A DNA stretch of 64,000 bases from Apus apus (GCF_020740795.1 NC_067282.1:164416274-164480273); one strand, 5' to 3'. Positions 24,865-38,485 are shown, counted from the first letter of the stretch. Made by a program: numbers and translations. The notes: generated by a model not told the origin, from the sequence alone.

Positions 24865-26471
24865 GTGAGAGGATTCATTGGTCTTGCCTAAAGCCTGCTG
24901 GCAGCACCCCCCCTGGGCCAGCGGCTCCCAGGGTCCGTCAGGGCAGGGCCAGGTGCCGAGGCCTGTTCCAGCCCCAGCCAGGGGCCGGGCAGCTCTGGGG
25001 CACCAGGACAGCCCCAGCCCATCAGGCACCTCCCTGGGGATGGCAACCGGCTGAGCCCATGGCCAGGCAGGGCTGTGGGGAGCTGGAGACTGGTGGCTCT
25101 GATGCAGCATCACAGCTGATGGCTCCAGAAGGCCGTGTGGGGTCCTTGGCTGTGGGGGGAGCAGAGAGAGCCCCAGGGAGCTGACATGGGGTCCTGGGCT
25201 GCCACAGGGTGGGGGTAGTCTTGGGGTGCAAGGTCAGGGCTGGTGGTGCCCTTAGGGCCCTGGCAAGCACATACTGCAGGGAGGATGATCAGAGCTCATT
25301 CTTTGGTACACATCCACACAGTCTGACCCAGTAAGAATGCATTTTGAGAACAGGTGAAAGATGCTAACAAATTCTTGATCCAATTTCCAACTAATAACCC
25401 TGAGATCAATAGCCACTAAGCAGCTCTGGCTTACCTACAAACAAGACCGCATAGGAAGGCTGTAGTTTTTAATTAAAAACCAGAGCATTTGTGACTGGAA
25501 AGAATATGCTACCAGATTTAGATAAAGTTTAATGTATTTTCAGATAGTCTGTTACAGCTTTTCAACAGAATATCGAGATTTGCTACTGGTATATAAAGAA
25601 AAGTCTCCCTAGTTCCTTCTCTGGTATAGGGAACGCAAACTTCACCCTGTGGTTCCTCTGCAGAGAAGCTGCAAGTACTTGCTTCTCATCGCCAATTTGG
25701 TGGGAAGTATTTAACTCACTCCTGACTGACATTTAATATTACAGTAGCTTCTGAGAGGCCTGCAAGTTTCCCAGTGTAGTCAAAACACAACGTATGAGGT
25801 ACAGACATTCTCCACATACACAGTTTTTTCCTGAAATCAGTGAGACTTTTTGACATAAATACATTAATCGATATGCTCCTTTTGCCCAAATGAAATAACG
25901 TAGGAAGTGTGTCCCAATGACTTACACCCCAGTCCTTTACGTCTCATACCAGGTGTTCCCAAAACAGGATGTTTGCACCAGTAAAAGTCCACAAGTGACT
26001 CAGAAATTCCCCAAATGGTCGGAAACTGAAGCTCCCAGGGATCATTTCATCATTACTGACACTGACCTCCATTGATATTTAGGGGAAAAAAACCCACCTT
26101 GTGGACCCCTTGTCCTGTGACCATCAGAAATGCAGTTTTGTTGATGGAAACAGACACTAAGTGGGATTGGAATCCCACCTCAGGGCCTCAGTTCTGGTAG
26201 GAGGTATAAACAGTAGAATTTAATGAAGTAAGTTTTGGGTTTCTGTGTAAAATAGGACCGTTCCAGGAGACGAATATACAAATGCTACAGTCTCATGTGA
26301 ACTTTTTCATTTTTCCGGTTGCCTAAGTCTTTTCATTAGCATGTAAGTTATTTTTACTGATTTTGAATTTTTCTTTAAACTGAAAGAGAAGAAAGGCAGG
26401 CAGAGACAAACAGCAACCTAATTCCTCAATTCCTTGTGCTTGGTGTGAAAAATGTGTTTCTTTCATTCTAG
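24865..26471 (+). other. LIN7A intron after the stop codon (inferred)
   Basis: Bounded by TAG|GTGAGA and TTCTAG. Its first 400 bases are an abrupt GC-rich block (24895-25275); the rest is AT-rich without recognisable features. If the donor is not used, this is instead 3'UTR. Confidence 0.5.
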
Positions 26472-28265
26472 GTTATTCTCAAGAAAAAAAAAGCCTCGAT
26501 CAAGAGTTCAGTAATCAAGCAACCAGAGCTGTACTACTTCAGTATTCCAGCAAAAGGAAACAACTACAGGAAAAATAAAACAGAATTCATCTGGAGAATG
26601 TGCCGTACAAGAATAACATAGTTAAGACAACCATAGGGAGGGCACCTTCATGATAAGGCTTTTCAGCACATGGCAGTCACAGGTACCTAATACTACTGGG
26701 ACTCTGTTCCTAATGAGAACAGCATTGTAGGTAAAGCCTATGAAACAGAGAAGTCCAGGGCTTCCAAATAATTATGTTTGATCTGATCTTGCACTCCTTA
26801 CTCTCACAAATTGGCCAGTTGGCTTTCTCTAGGCAGTGAAAGTTTTGGTTTAAGGAGATCAAGATCGGTTGCTTTTGGGGACAGAATCTTTCTCTACAGT
26901 TATATCCAGAAATGAACAACTACATCAGTTGAAAATTTTTGCCACAGACATCAAACTCATACATCATGCTTCATAGCCACTTTGTACTCTATATTGTAGA
27001 GCTGTTTTAACCTAAATTCCTGTTTATAATTTTCAATTTTCCCTCTGGAAATAGCAATTTACTATATTTATAAAGTATTCCATTTGTAGAAGCAATTGGC
27101 TTTTTACTCTTGGTGTTTCCATATATTTTATTATACATCAACAAAGTGAGAAAGTTTTAGGTCAACTTTAATTTTCTTAGTAGTAAAGTTAGGGAATCCT
27201 AGAACTGTATTTTTAAACGTAGATATTGCTTGTATCTATTATAGTTACTATTCAGAAATCTATAACTGGATATATTATATATTTATTCCATAAAATATAT
27301 ATTGTCTGAATGTACCTGTTAGAGAAGTAGGGTCTTTGCTTAGCATGTATTGCAAATGTAGTAAGTTAATGTTAGCAAAAGACCAAGCTTTGTTTGGCAG
27401 ATATTACTGTGATAGCATAATCTCAGCTTTTCTGTATTCTTTAATTTATTTTCCAGTCTAATGTTAATATATTTTAGAGAAGAAGAAGTGTAAGATGTTT
27501 CTTTTTAAGACTCGCATGTTATCATTTGAATCAATTTGAAGTTAGAGTTCTGATTATTATTATTTTTTTAAATCAAACCAAATTGGAATGTGCAAACAGA
27601 ATATATAACTTAAGTTCTTAAGTTTACATGTCGGCTTTTCCAAAGAAAACAGTCAAAGCTGGAAGGCTACAGATGTCATCTACTTTCAAGAAAATAAGGA
27701 AATAAACCCCCGAAATTCTAAAAAAAAAAATAATCATTTTCAGCACACCTTTTGTGCTTCATGAGAAAAGACAGAGAGAAGAGGAGCTTAGGGGAGATCC
27801 CTACAGTCCAGGAATCTTGAAGACTCAAGGTGGTGTCAGTGAAAGTTTAGCAACGTGAGGAATGTAGAAATGGTCTGAATCAATGTTCTGGTTGTGAACT
27901 TGGAACAAAGTCAGAAACAATTAATATTCTGAAGGATCTATTCTCAGAGAGAGGAAAAGTGAAACGGGAAACTGGCAGCATCATAGCACGTAAGAAACCA
28001 GATGCAGACTAGTCAACTGTGTTGACAGTCATTAGTGTAAGTAGCTATTGAAAGGAAATTACTGTATTTTTAAAACCAAACAGCATGAATTCATCCAGAG
28101 AAGCCACATTTTATACAGAGAAGTAATTCTATCCAGTGGTCATTGGTGACAATATCAGTTAAAACAGTGGAGTATGAGGACTACCAGAATTAAAGATGAA
28201 ATGCATTGTATTGTGCTCTGCACTATGCCTTTTTATACTTAATAAAATTGTATGTACCTATTTTA
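26472..28265 (+). other. LIN7A: LIN7A 3'UTR exon (inferred)
   Basis: A polypyrimidine tract and TTCTAG at 26470-26471 make a good acceptor, the partner expected for the donor that follows the LIN7A stop codon. The sequence after it is AT-rich, with no coding potential, and runs to AATAAA at 28241-28246. Other AATAAA copies at 26574 and 27701 could give shorter 3' ends. Human LIN7A has six exons, which fits five coding exons plus one 3'UTR exon. The start is supported by splice signals only, and the end is inferred from the last signal. Confidence 0.55.
28241..28246 (+). terminator. Candidate LIN7A polyadenylation signal
   Basis: A canonical AATAAA hexamer in a TTAATAAAATTGTATG context lies at the end of the AT-rich block following the inferred LIN7A 3'UTR acceptor. 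The downstream T-rich stretch is modest. It is the most distal of three AATAAA copies noted in this exon. Confidence 0.4.
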
Positions 28266-31200
28266 AAACTGTATTCTCAAACAGACACTGCTATTAATAT
28301 TGATGGTATATAAATTGTTATTATGAGTGCATATAACTGTTCTGTATGTCATCAGTATGATTTGAATTACACCAATAGTTGCATTTTCAGAAACCAAGCA
28401 TCCAGAATTAGTCAGCCCACTGTACTGCATTTTCCCAAACCACTCTCCACCTCCTCTCCTCCTCTTCCTCAAAAAATTTAGGTTTAATGGAGTGGAATGT
28501 GCTGATTAGTAAATTTCAATAATAGAAATTCATTCATATAGGGAAGCATATCAAGTTCATTTTCATATATTATTATCCAATAAATTATCTATAAACACTA
28601 AAATTAACATTCTAGTCTTTGCCAACATTTAAGCATGAAATTAAAGAAAATACAAGAAAAATACGATTATCGACAAATTTGAAGTAGAAACAGGAAGAAA
28701 TAACTTTTTAGGGGTCACTTTTCATGCCCCTTACTGATCAATAAAACATAGAGCCACTTAATCACAGAATAATCTGTGTCCCTACACCTATAATCTGCAT
28801 TTTGTTGTAGACAGTATTTCATTTGCAATTTAAATGTCTTGATCCTGATGCAGTAAGGCACTTTCCTCACATTCATTGCTGAATTAGGACCTAAAAGAAG
28901 CACAGGGAGGACAACATTTTCCACTTGCAGGTCTGGAGGTACTTGTGCATTGTATTTTAACTGATTGGTGGTGTCCTGGCATTTGCTTTTTCACTTACCC
29001 TGAACTCTTCAGTCATTTAGTGAATTTTATTGCTCACATTTACCCTTGGGGCTCCCTCATGTTTCCTTGCACTGGCAGCAAACTGAGATAGATCTAGCAA
29101 GTCCTTCCTCTCTATTACAATAACCAAAGGGGTGCCATGGGATTTTTACAAGTTCTTGCACTGTGTTCACTTATGCCAAAGACCCAGATGTAAGATTTAA
29201 TAGTAAATAGCAGTTCAGGGCTGGTGGCATTTACTTACTGAAATTGATGGATCTGCTGTACCAGCCATAGTTTTTCTGGTTTTGATACCTACTCTGGCTG
29301 GCACTTTATAGGGGATTGAAGAATTTTATAGCCCTTGATAAAGTGAAAAGCTCACAGGGTTGCCTTTTCATTTTTTCCTTCTACAGTGAAAAATCATAGA
29401 TGAAAGGTCAAAGAATGCCTGTGAGTGGAAGAAATTACATAAAAATCTACCTGCAGTTCCCTGGTGAATAATACTGCAGACCTTTTAGTCCTATACATGA
29501 AACCTTTTATATACATTTATCACAGCCAGGCTTCCAATCTGACTTAGGAACTTTTGGGAACTCTTGCAGAAGGCACAAGATTATATTGCACAATTTCAGG
29601 AGAAGAAACTGTTTATTCATCTACTAACTTCAGGAATGTGAGAGTTCTAAATGAAATGAAAATCTCATGAGCAAACAAAGTTCATAGAATTAAAAAAAAA
29701 AAAAGTTAAACAAGAAGGGTGGTTTTGGCTGTGTTTGAAATAGTACAGGATTTTATGCATAATTTCAGGCTTTAGAATAGTTATTATGCTTGTGATAGAT
29801 GTATTTATTACAGGATGAGAGACTGTTCCAGAAAGTAGCAGTTATTTCTGAATCTTTCTGAAAATGGGATAATAAAACTAACCAATGTCCTAATGCAGAA
29901 CTGTGTGTAGAGAAGCTAAGGAGATCCTTCCGTATATAAGCAGAGGATTATCAGCTAGTATTACTGTCCCTTCATAAGCAATAGTGAGACCATTTCTGTA
30001 TCCAGCATCCAATAACCCAAGTTTCAAACCGAGAGAGTATTCTGGGAGCACAAGAATGTGCTCCTTGCTGTGATATGTCAGATGAGAAATGCAGCCCATT
30101 ATGCTTGTCCATGAGAAGGTCAGGACGAATTAGGGATGTTTTCAAACAGTCTTGCAAGCACACCCAAGCTCACTGTGCTTGTCCATGAAGCTAATGCAGT
30201 CTTGTGCTCTGAACCAGCAAAAATATTTGGATGTATATTTGATGGATTCATTGTCTCTACTTTCAGCTGTTTAACAGCAAGCGGTGGAGCTTATGCTGAT
30301 TGTTTCCACAGTCAACGGAGAGTTAGGGGCATCCCTCAAATGTGATTCATTCCACCTGTCTCCGACATCTATCTAAACACAGGATAATGCATCCCATGAA
30401 AGGGTTTAAAAGCAGAGCCACTGACTAAACATCCTAAATTACTACCTTGAAGTAAGTAATGTCTTCAGGGGTTATTCACTGCTTCACTCCTACAGAGCTT
30501 CCTAATCAGTAAATAAATATCCAGCCCCCAGTGTCTGAATTCCCTAGTCTGAAACCTCTATGTGCATAGCTCAGATGACTGATGGGCTTTATATGTGATC
30601 TGGTTTGTAAGGAGAGTCCTGTTGCTACGGATGTCTATCCTGAAGTGTTCTACAAAATTTAAGAGCTCAGCACAGGTACCATTAGCAAAATGCTTTGGTT
30701 GTGGTGTACACAGGACCAGACTACTACAAGTTTCAGTCTGTGAATGCCAGCAGTATATACTGCCATAGTGTGTGTGCATGTTACAATAAATGCAGCCACA
30801 AGATGAACAATAGGCATTTGTGATACCAAGAGTCATAGTAAAACTTGACCAGCCTGCAACTACCTAGAATTAAGTAAAAATGCTACAAAAGCAGATATCT
30901 ATCAGGAGCACTCAAAATCCAAGAGAAGAAAATCCTAGAGTTTTAATATTTGATCTACTTTTAATTTTCTTTCTTATAGTTAGTTTCACTTTTACCAACT
31001 AATTTGACGAAAAGGAAAGTACATGATTCAGCAATTACACTTACTTTTATCGAAACAATAAATAGCTTATAGTCTAGATGAATACATCTTCCTTTCCTTC
31101 CTCTCTCTGAGGGTAGGATGAAGCTGAGGTCTGTCTGCAAAAAAGGTGACACCCAAACACATCCTAGTACTATAGAGAGTGTCTTCATTAGTCAGATTAC

Positions 31201-33029
31201 AGTTCCTCCCCACCAGCAGTTCTCAGTATGTTGCCTGAAAGTGGGCATGTTTTATAGACCCACAAAGTCATGTTTATTTCAAGTAAAACTTGGTGTTAAG
31301 CCTGAGGCTGTAAATCTCCCCCAACCTTTTCATTTTGACATCCCAAGCCAGACGAACTATTGCACTTGTAATAATCCAGCTGGGAGCCTGGGGCTTAGCT
31401 TATAAACGGGTCCAATTAAAAACTGTATCCCTGGAGTCACTTCTCTAACATTTCTGTTGAAATGAAAGAAATGTGAAAAACAAACACAGAGTATAACTTT
31501 TGAAGTACAGAGAGCAGCCAGTGCAGTGCTACAGAAAGGGGAAAAGAGTTAAGATTTTTCACATGTGTGAAAGCTTCTCCAGGAATGTATAATATTACTT
31601 ATCTCTAAACAAGTTAATTTTCTGTAGCAGCAGGTTTTCTAATAAGGCAAAATTCCTAGCTAAAACACGAAAACAGCTTGGGAAGAATGATGGATATGTT
31701 AAGGTACCCATGAACAATTTGGTGGGTAAGTGTAGGTCCACCTCAGATGATAGTAGCTCAGAAATAGTTCTCACCCCGATCTTTTTTCTATCCAAACTCT
31801 ACTCATATCTAATGTCTCCACTTTTTTTGCCACCAAATTCCCTTTGACTAGAGCCCAGAGCTATTCCAGCTCTCCCATTGCAGTATTTCCTTACCCTTCT
31901 TTCATGCGAGCAGTGACACTTCTTGTCCACATGCAATCTCCTCAGCCAGCTATGGCATTTAGGCTTTGCCAGGTCCACCTTCTGGAGTGCTCTGCAACTT
32001 CACTTGCACCACATATCCATTAGCTGCCTTCTCATGGCCGCTGTAGTCAGCTGTCTTGCTGACTTGCTACTTCCTCCACACAAAGTAGTTTAAATGCCTG
32101 TGAGGAATAGAGGGGGAAAAAATACATTGAGGGGGTATACAAATGGTAGATAAATATTGAAAAAAATTTTGTCAGAGTAGACCAAGAATGTCCTCTGTTT
32201 CCTGAGTCAGCTACTTTCCAGCAAGTTATGATTTTCACCTTCATTTAGTTCCCTGCTGACAAAGCACTCTGTGCAGTGACACCGGTTGTGGAACAGCCTT
32301 ACGATTTCCTGTGGCTGGAACAACAGCTCCTTGTCTGGAACTGATGGACATCTAGCCCTGCTTGAAGGCATCACACAGCAAATTCACACACATGCAGTAG
32401 GTCAGAGTTCCTGTGCACACACTGATTGTGGGAGTTTTATGGGTGAAGAAGAGCAGCACGCAGGCCCATGTCTGTGGGATTTTGGACGTGGAAATGTGGA
32501 AACAATCCCTGGCAATTTCCTGACATGGAGTTAGCGCCTTCAGTCACCCAGTCTGGAAACATTTGTATAATAAAAATGTTTCATGTGTTTCAAAATTCTA
32601 TTTCAAAGTAAGTTTTCAACAATGTGCGATGAGAAATCAAGAACATTTCTTAAGCTCTTAAGGACCAAAGGACAATTTGCAGGGAACTACTGATTTCTCT
32701 ACTGACTTCACCCTTCAGGTGCTGAACGTATGCCAGCATCCCCTTTCAAGCCTTGGATTTTTGCATGTCTATGTTTATCTTGTCTGTAGTGTTGACAGAA
32801 ATGAGTTAAACTATTCACCATTGGGCCTAAGTACCCCTAAAGGAGAACGTAAACTTGACAGCTTACAGGAAGGGGACTTAAGCATCAGTTACCTCAGACT
32901 AAAATGTAGGTTCTAACCTGGTCTTTTGTAGCAGTGTTTGTCTCCACACTTTTGCATTGCACTAAATAGACAATTTCAGTAATTTCTTCCGACCCATGTT
33001 AGATTTGTTTCTCTGTATGCACAGCACGT

Positions 33030-33330
33030 TCACAGCTCCTTTGTACGAGCGTCTTCCTGGCTGTCCTTGCCCGTACCAGGCTGTGCGCAGCGGGGCAGCT
33101 GGATAAATGCGCTGAGGGAGACGCCTAGTGTGAGCCCGAGTCCATCGCAGCCCTGGCTGCTCCGTCCAGTGTCACCGCTGCCCAGCTCCGTTTCTCCTGG
33201 CGTTGAGGAGCAGACAGGCACAGATGTGCGCAGCATTCATTCCGCCTATTTCCACGCATTTCACAGGGAACGGACAGTTCAAAATAGGCTCCATTTGACA
33301 CGTGCGAGAAGACCACATGAGTGTGCTCTC
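33030..33330. other. Isolated CpG-rich patch in intergenic DNA
   Basis: By eye about 19 CpG in 290 bp, in a landscape where CpG is rare. It is open on both strands for 60-100 codons but resembles no protein I know. It could be a small CpG island, a first exon of a non-coding RNA, or an enhancer. Confidence 0.5.
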
Positions 33331-36214
33331 CACCACCACAAGAGCACCGCTCTGCATGCTGTGCGTAGTGGAGAGCAATAGGATGGCACCAATAAAAGCA
33401 GTGTTCTTACCTGGGTAAGAATTCCATGGTCAATGTAAATATTGCTTAATATGATTAATGGAATGCACACAGTCAGGATGTGCTCATACTGCACCTGCTG
33501 CTGCTGAAGATTATAGGTGTGCTGATGAAAAGATTACTCCGAGCACCATTAGGCAAGTGCATTGCCTGCACTGAGGCAAATGAAACATGCAGCACGAGTC
33601 TTCATGCCTTGCTGAAGAGAGCCGTGTGAGCCAGGTGCAGTGACAGTTTGGTGCAGGTCATGAATCTCACACTGCAGCAGCTGCTCTGCTTTCAGGGGGA
33701 GACTTGCAAAGATAATCGTCAAACTGGGTTTCCCTTGTAGCTGTGATTTCTCAGAGATGCTGACAGTCTGCACCACTGCCTCACACTGCCTTCCTTCCTC
33801 AGAGCAGCACCCAAACACCGTTCCAGATCATTGGATCCAGCTGTATCTATAGATTAGCTGTAGAGGCATTTCTCCCCTTCTAGACACTATATTTTTTCCT
33901 TTTTCCCCAGACTCTAACCAAGGCTTTGATATTCAGCTTAAGTATTCAGGTATTTGAAAGCTTTCCAGGGTTTTTTCTTCAGTAGGGAAAACATACTAGG
34001 AGCTACAGTCTGTGTACCACAGATTATCTTCTCAGGCAGCTTCCTCTCTGAAAGACATGGAAGAAAGCAATATCCAAAAAGGACCAGCTTTACAAATACA
34101 GGACTTTAGAAAACTGGCATTCATGTTTCAAAGACAAAAGTGCATTGCCAGAAGAAGTCATGAAGGTTGATTAAATAGTCCTACTTCAGCAAGCTCCAGT
34201 GGTAAAGTCCAGTCTCTGAAAACCTTCACATTTTTTTCCATGAAATGCAAGGTGCAAAGACAGCACCTGGGAGGGAGGCAAGGGCCAGATCTGCTCAGTC
34301 TGCACATTCTGAGTATGGCCCTTAACAGCAGTCCAAATTCTCCAGTTCTTCTAGAATGCCACTTACTTGGATAAGAATTACAGTCCTGGACAAGGAGGGG
34401 TGAAACGAGACCTGTGCTTGTTCTGGAACTGGTCAGTGTGACCACGTAACTGTCTGCCCAGCTTAAAGTAAAAAACTTTAGAAGGCCAAAAACACATTTT
34501 GACAAAACGTATATTGATTGCTTGAAAGTTTCAAATAATAATCTCCAGACATCCAGAAACAAGTATTCCACTGAGGCTGGTGCAGCTGCGGCTGGTTGGA
34601 TGATTAGCTTAAATCCGAATGGAGCAGGGATGTGAAAAGTAAGTCATTGGCTCTAATGCCAGTGCAAGTGATCTTCATGAGGCACTGAAGAGTTTCCAAC
34701 CAGATTCTTTGCTGAACTAATGAACCCTTGGCAACTCTGCATAACAATTAGTGTACCTCCAAAGCATGACTTAGAAGCAGTCATCTTGCCTTTAGTAATT
34801 ATTCAGCTCAGCTATTCAGGAGTAATGCTGATCTGTCTTACTAAGGAGATGAGTGCAATCTTAAAGCAGATTTGCTCTGCAAGCCAAGAGTCAAAGAAAG
34901 ACAATTTTCAAAGCTGGAGAAAAAATAGGAGGAAAAAAAATGAAAACTTCCAAATGTCAAGTCAGATAAAGATCTGACAGATTTCTCTGACTGTAAAAGT
35001 AACTGTTGAAGTGACTCAGGAGTCAGTCAGAGTCACTGACAGTATTTTTTTCAGAGGCCAGTGTCAGTGAAGGTGCAATTCATCACAGCTAACATATGTC
35101 TAAAATAGAGGTTTCTGGTCTAAGCCAAACATGAGCCTCTGCAGTTCATGGAAGAAACAATTATCTCCAAGGGGTGATTAAGCTCGTCTATGTGAGGGTT
35201 ACTGATACAATATAATACATTTTTGTTTTTCAGTGAAGACAGCAGAGGAATTTTCTGATTATCCTCCATTCTCTGCTTCAGCCATTGAAGCAGCATAAAA
35301 GCTTTTATCTCACTTTCCCCATTGGAAGTAGCATATTTTCTTGGCCTGTTTGTAGGAACATCCTATTCCTGACTTTTCCCTGAAGAAAATCTACTGGGTA
35401 ATTACAACTCTCCCACTGGAGAGTATTGTTAATGGGAAATGTCTCTTTTTCTGCCTTCACTACATAGGGAACCTCGATGAATAGATAAGATAAGAAGCCT
35501 AAATTTTAGATGCCTCAAAATGCAACAATCCAGCTAAAGAGCACAAAAACATTTATCACTGGGGCAGTAACTGCCAAAGATTAGTGCACAGAAGCCGAGC
35601 AAACTCTTGAAATGTATTAAGTAAATGGGCAATAACTGAGACAAAGAACTATGTCTGCATGTTGTTTCTAGCATACAGATGATACTAAATCAACAACTGC
35701 TAGGTTGTAATTCTAGGAAATTGCATGGTACTTGCTATAACACCATCTGGTGATAGGTCTTGTGGTGGTTTCAAGAGAACAGAACATTGAAGATCAGAGG
35801 GATCACACCAGCTGAAACCAGGGCTAGGAGCCTCGTAATCCAACTCCAAAGAGCAGAAGGTAGGGAAATATTATGGTGAGCTCACCCCTCCATAACTGTC
35901 TTCCAGCTTTCAACAACATGGAGCTTCCTTGGAAGCTTCTTGAACCAAAGATGTGTATTTGTATTCAGTAGCCCCTGACAGATTTCGGTTTGTCACATGG
36001 AACCACTTTTGTTTTGAACTGACTTTTAATATAGAACTTAATCTTCCTTGAGTCATCAGTCTTCCAACATTGGATAAATGGTAGGAATTAAAAATAACAC
36101 AGAAGTCCTAGGTTACCCTGTGACCTACTCTCCTTGTAGAGAAGCCATTTGGGAATCTTTGATCATGTTTGTTGCCTTGCGGTGACTCTTTCCTATTCTG
36201 CTACATAGGTCTTA

Positions 36215-36830
36215 AGATTGGGGTACTATAGGAGCCTGCATAGTCTGAGGGGACATCAAGATTTGCATAATAGCAGAGTTGTATTTTCTGATTGCTCATT
36301 ATCTCTTTCTCTAGAACTATAACATCTAGTACTATTTACTGTAACTCTCAAATATCTTTCCTGTGTGGCAATTGGTAAGACAATCCACTATTTTATATAT
36401 GAGGCTTGCAGTGCTTTTCTCCAAGAGCATAATTTTACATTTATCAAAACTGACTTTCATCTGCCATTTTAACAGCCAGTCACTGAGTCCCTTGAAGTCC
36501 TTCTGCAGTTCTTACAGACAGTCCTGATTTATTATTTACTACCCTGATTTATTAACATCAATGGACTTTTTCTCCTTTCCAGGCACATTGTTTCCCAGAT
36601 CACTTACAAATATGTTATACAGTGCAGACCCCTGCAGAACTTCACTGTAACTCTGAAATGAAGTAGTAGGTGAAAACTAACCTTTTACTTCAACCTCCTC
36701 TTTTCTAACTTTCCTCCAATTATTTGTCCAAGCAAAAGGAATAGCAGGATTCCTATACAATTTTAATTACTTTTTGAAAGTATTACCTCTTTTAAGCTAT
36801 TTATTCAACTAACTTAAATTCCTCAAAAGC
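36215..36830. mobile_element. Degenerate ancient CR1/L3-type LINE relic
   Basis: Phrases such as ACATTTATCAAAACTGACTT, TTCATCTGCCATTTT, GAAGTCCTTCTGCAGTTCTT, ACAAATATGTTATACAGTGC and AGACCCCTGCAGAACTTCAC match, in order, a widely dispersed old CR1/L3-type LINE of amniotes. It is heavily mutated, with no open frame. Family assignment is from memory of consensus phrases and orientation is not assigned. Confidence 0.5.
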
Positions 36831-37421
36831 TGTTTTTCATTGTAGCAGAATTTGAGGGTTTTGTGTAAAGAGGTTGTGGGATATTTTTTTTTACCTCTTC
36901 CCTTCTCCGGGTAGGTTTGACATCACCTCTCAAGTTTGAGAGCTGCTCATAGAGGGGGTTCAGAAGATTTATTCAAGGCTGTTGCTACTTACACCTCTCA
37001 AGACTGAGTTCCTTCTGGGCATGCATATGTGGAAAGCAATATGGAAAGAAGGATTTGTTTAAAAAAAAAGACAAGCTGTGTAGTAAACAAAATAGTTCCC
37101 TATATTTTATATACATTTTACTTTATGTAATGGGCATTTCCCCGTTTTGGTTTGGTTTTTTTTATTTACAAAGCAACACTAACAACAAAACCCCAACAAA
37201 CAGAGCTTAGTCTTACTAACAGACTGAAAGAGACAGATGGTCAAAAGAACGAATATATTATTTCATTAAAATGTTAGCAAAACCAATGTTTATGTTGCCA
37301 GAATATACTTAGCTTACTTTACCTGCTTGCCTGGCAACAATTGCTTCAAAAAGAACTAATAGAAATGACAAAAAATTGCAACCACAACATTTACCACATA
37401 AGACCACAATACACTGGTTTT

Positions 37422-37667
37422 AAATGAGAGAGGGGAGATTTAGGTTAGGTATTAGGAAGAAATTCTTCACTACAAGGGTGGCAAGGAACTGGAATGGGTT
37501 GCCCAGGGAGGCTGTTAATGCCCCATCCCTGGAGGTTTTTAAGACCAGGTTGGATGAGGTTTTGTGCAACCTGATCTAGTGGTAGGGTTCCCTGCTCATG
37601 GCAGGGGGGTTGGAACTTGATGATCTTTAAGGTCCCTTCCAACCTTAATGATTCTGTGATTCTATGA
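37422..37667 (+). mobile_element. CR1 LINE 3' end fragment
   Basis: A 5'-truncated copy from GAGAGGGGAGATTTAGGTT through TTGCCCAGGGAGG, CCCATCCCTGGAGG and GATCTTTAAGGTCCCTTCC to the tail ATTCTGTGATTCTATGAA. It is the first of three CR1 pieces within 2.8 kb. Confidence 0.9.
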
Positions 37668-38112
37668 ACCTGCTGCTGTGTCTGGTGGCTTCTCAGCCCG
37701 GCAGGCACATTATTTCCCTCTTCCTGTTGTCACCTGGTGGTTTGGGATCACCTTGAGGAGTTGTCCTGCTGTACAGGGCTGCCCCTACCTCTGCTGAGCC
37801 CCTGAGACAGTGCTGCTTCTGGAGGTGTCCTGCTTTCTGCATACATGCACTTCCTTACTACACACATATATGCACTGCCCTATATGTCTGCAATATCCAT
37901 GCAAGGTTTAATCCTCCCTTCTATCCTGTGTACCTGTCCTGAGTCCAAACACTGTGTGTTTTCTTGTAGTCTTGTAGATGCAGTCACTCTGTTTTGTATC
38001 TTTAAGCTAAAGAATTTCTGAAGCTTTGAAAAAAATCAAGAGCAAGTGAGCAGAGGACTATTTGCTCATGAAATGCCAATCCAATGTTGTATTTTACAGC
38101 TACTTCATACAC

Positions 38113-38485
38113 TGGTTTGGGTTGGGATGGACCCTAAAGATCATCCAGTTCCAACCCCCCTGCATGGGCAGGGACACCTCCCACTAGAACAGGTTTCTCT
38201 AAGCATCACCCAGCCTGACCTTGAACACTGCCAGGGACATCCACAGCTTCTCTGGGCAACCTGTGCCAGTGTCTCACCACCCTCACACTGAAGAATTTCT
38301 TCCTAATGTCTGACCTAAATCTTCCCTCTTCCAGTTTTAAGCCATTACCCCTTGTCCTGTCACTACTTGTAAAAAGTCCCTCCCCAGCTTTCCTGTAGCC
38401 CCTTCAGGTACTGGAAGGCTGCTGTAAGGTCTCCCCAGAGCCTTCGCTTCTCCAGGCTGAACAACCTTAACTCTCTCATCCCCAA
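38113..38485 (-). mobile_element. CR1 LINE 3' end fragment, reverse orientation
   Basis: Read on the - strand it shows CR1 3' sequence, including the region upstream of the part seen in the 37.4 kb copy (GCCTGGAGAAGCGAAGGCTC, TACAAGTAGTGACAGGAC, AACTGGAAGAGGGAAG). It lacks the last few bases of the usual tail. It lies 445 bp from the copy at 37422-37667 and points the opposite way. Confidence 0.9.

Noticed and set aside
34158-34571. 137-codon - strand frame
   Set aside because: No recognisable domain, no promoter or splice context, and no repeat family likeness; taken as chance.
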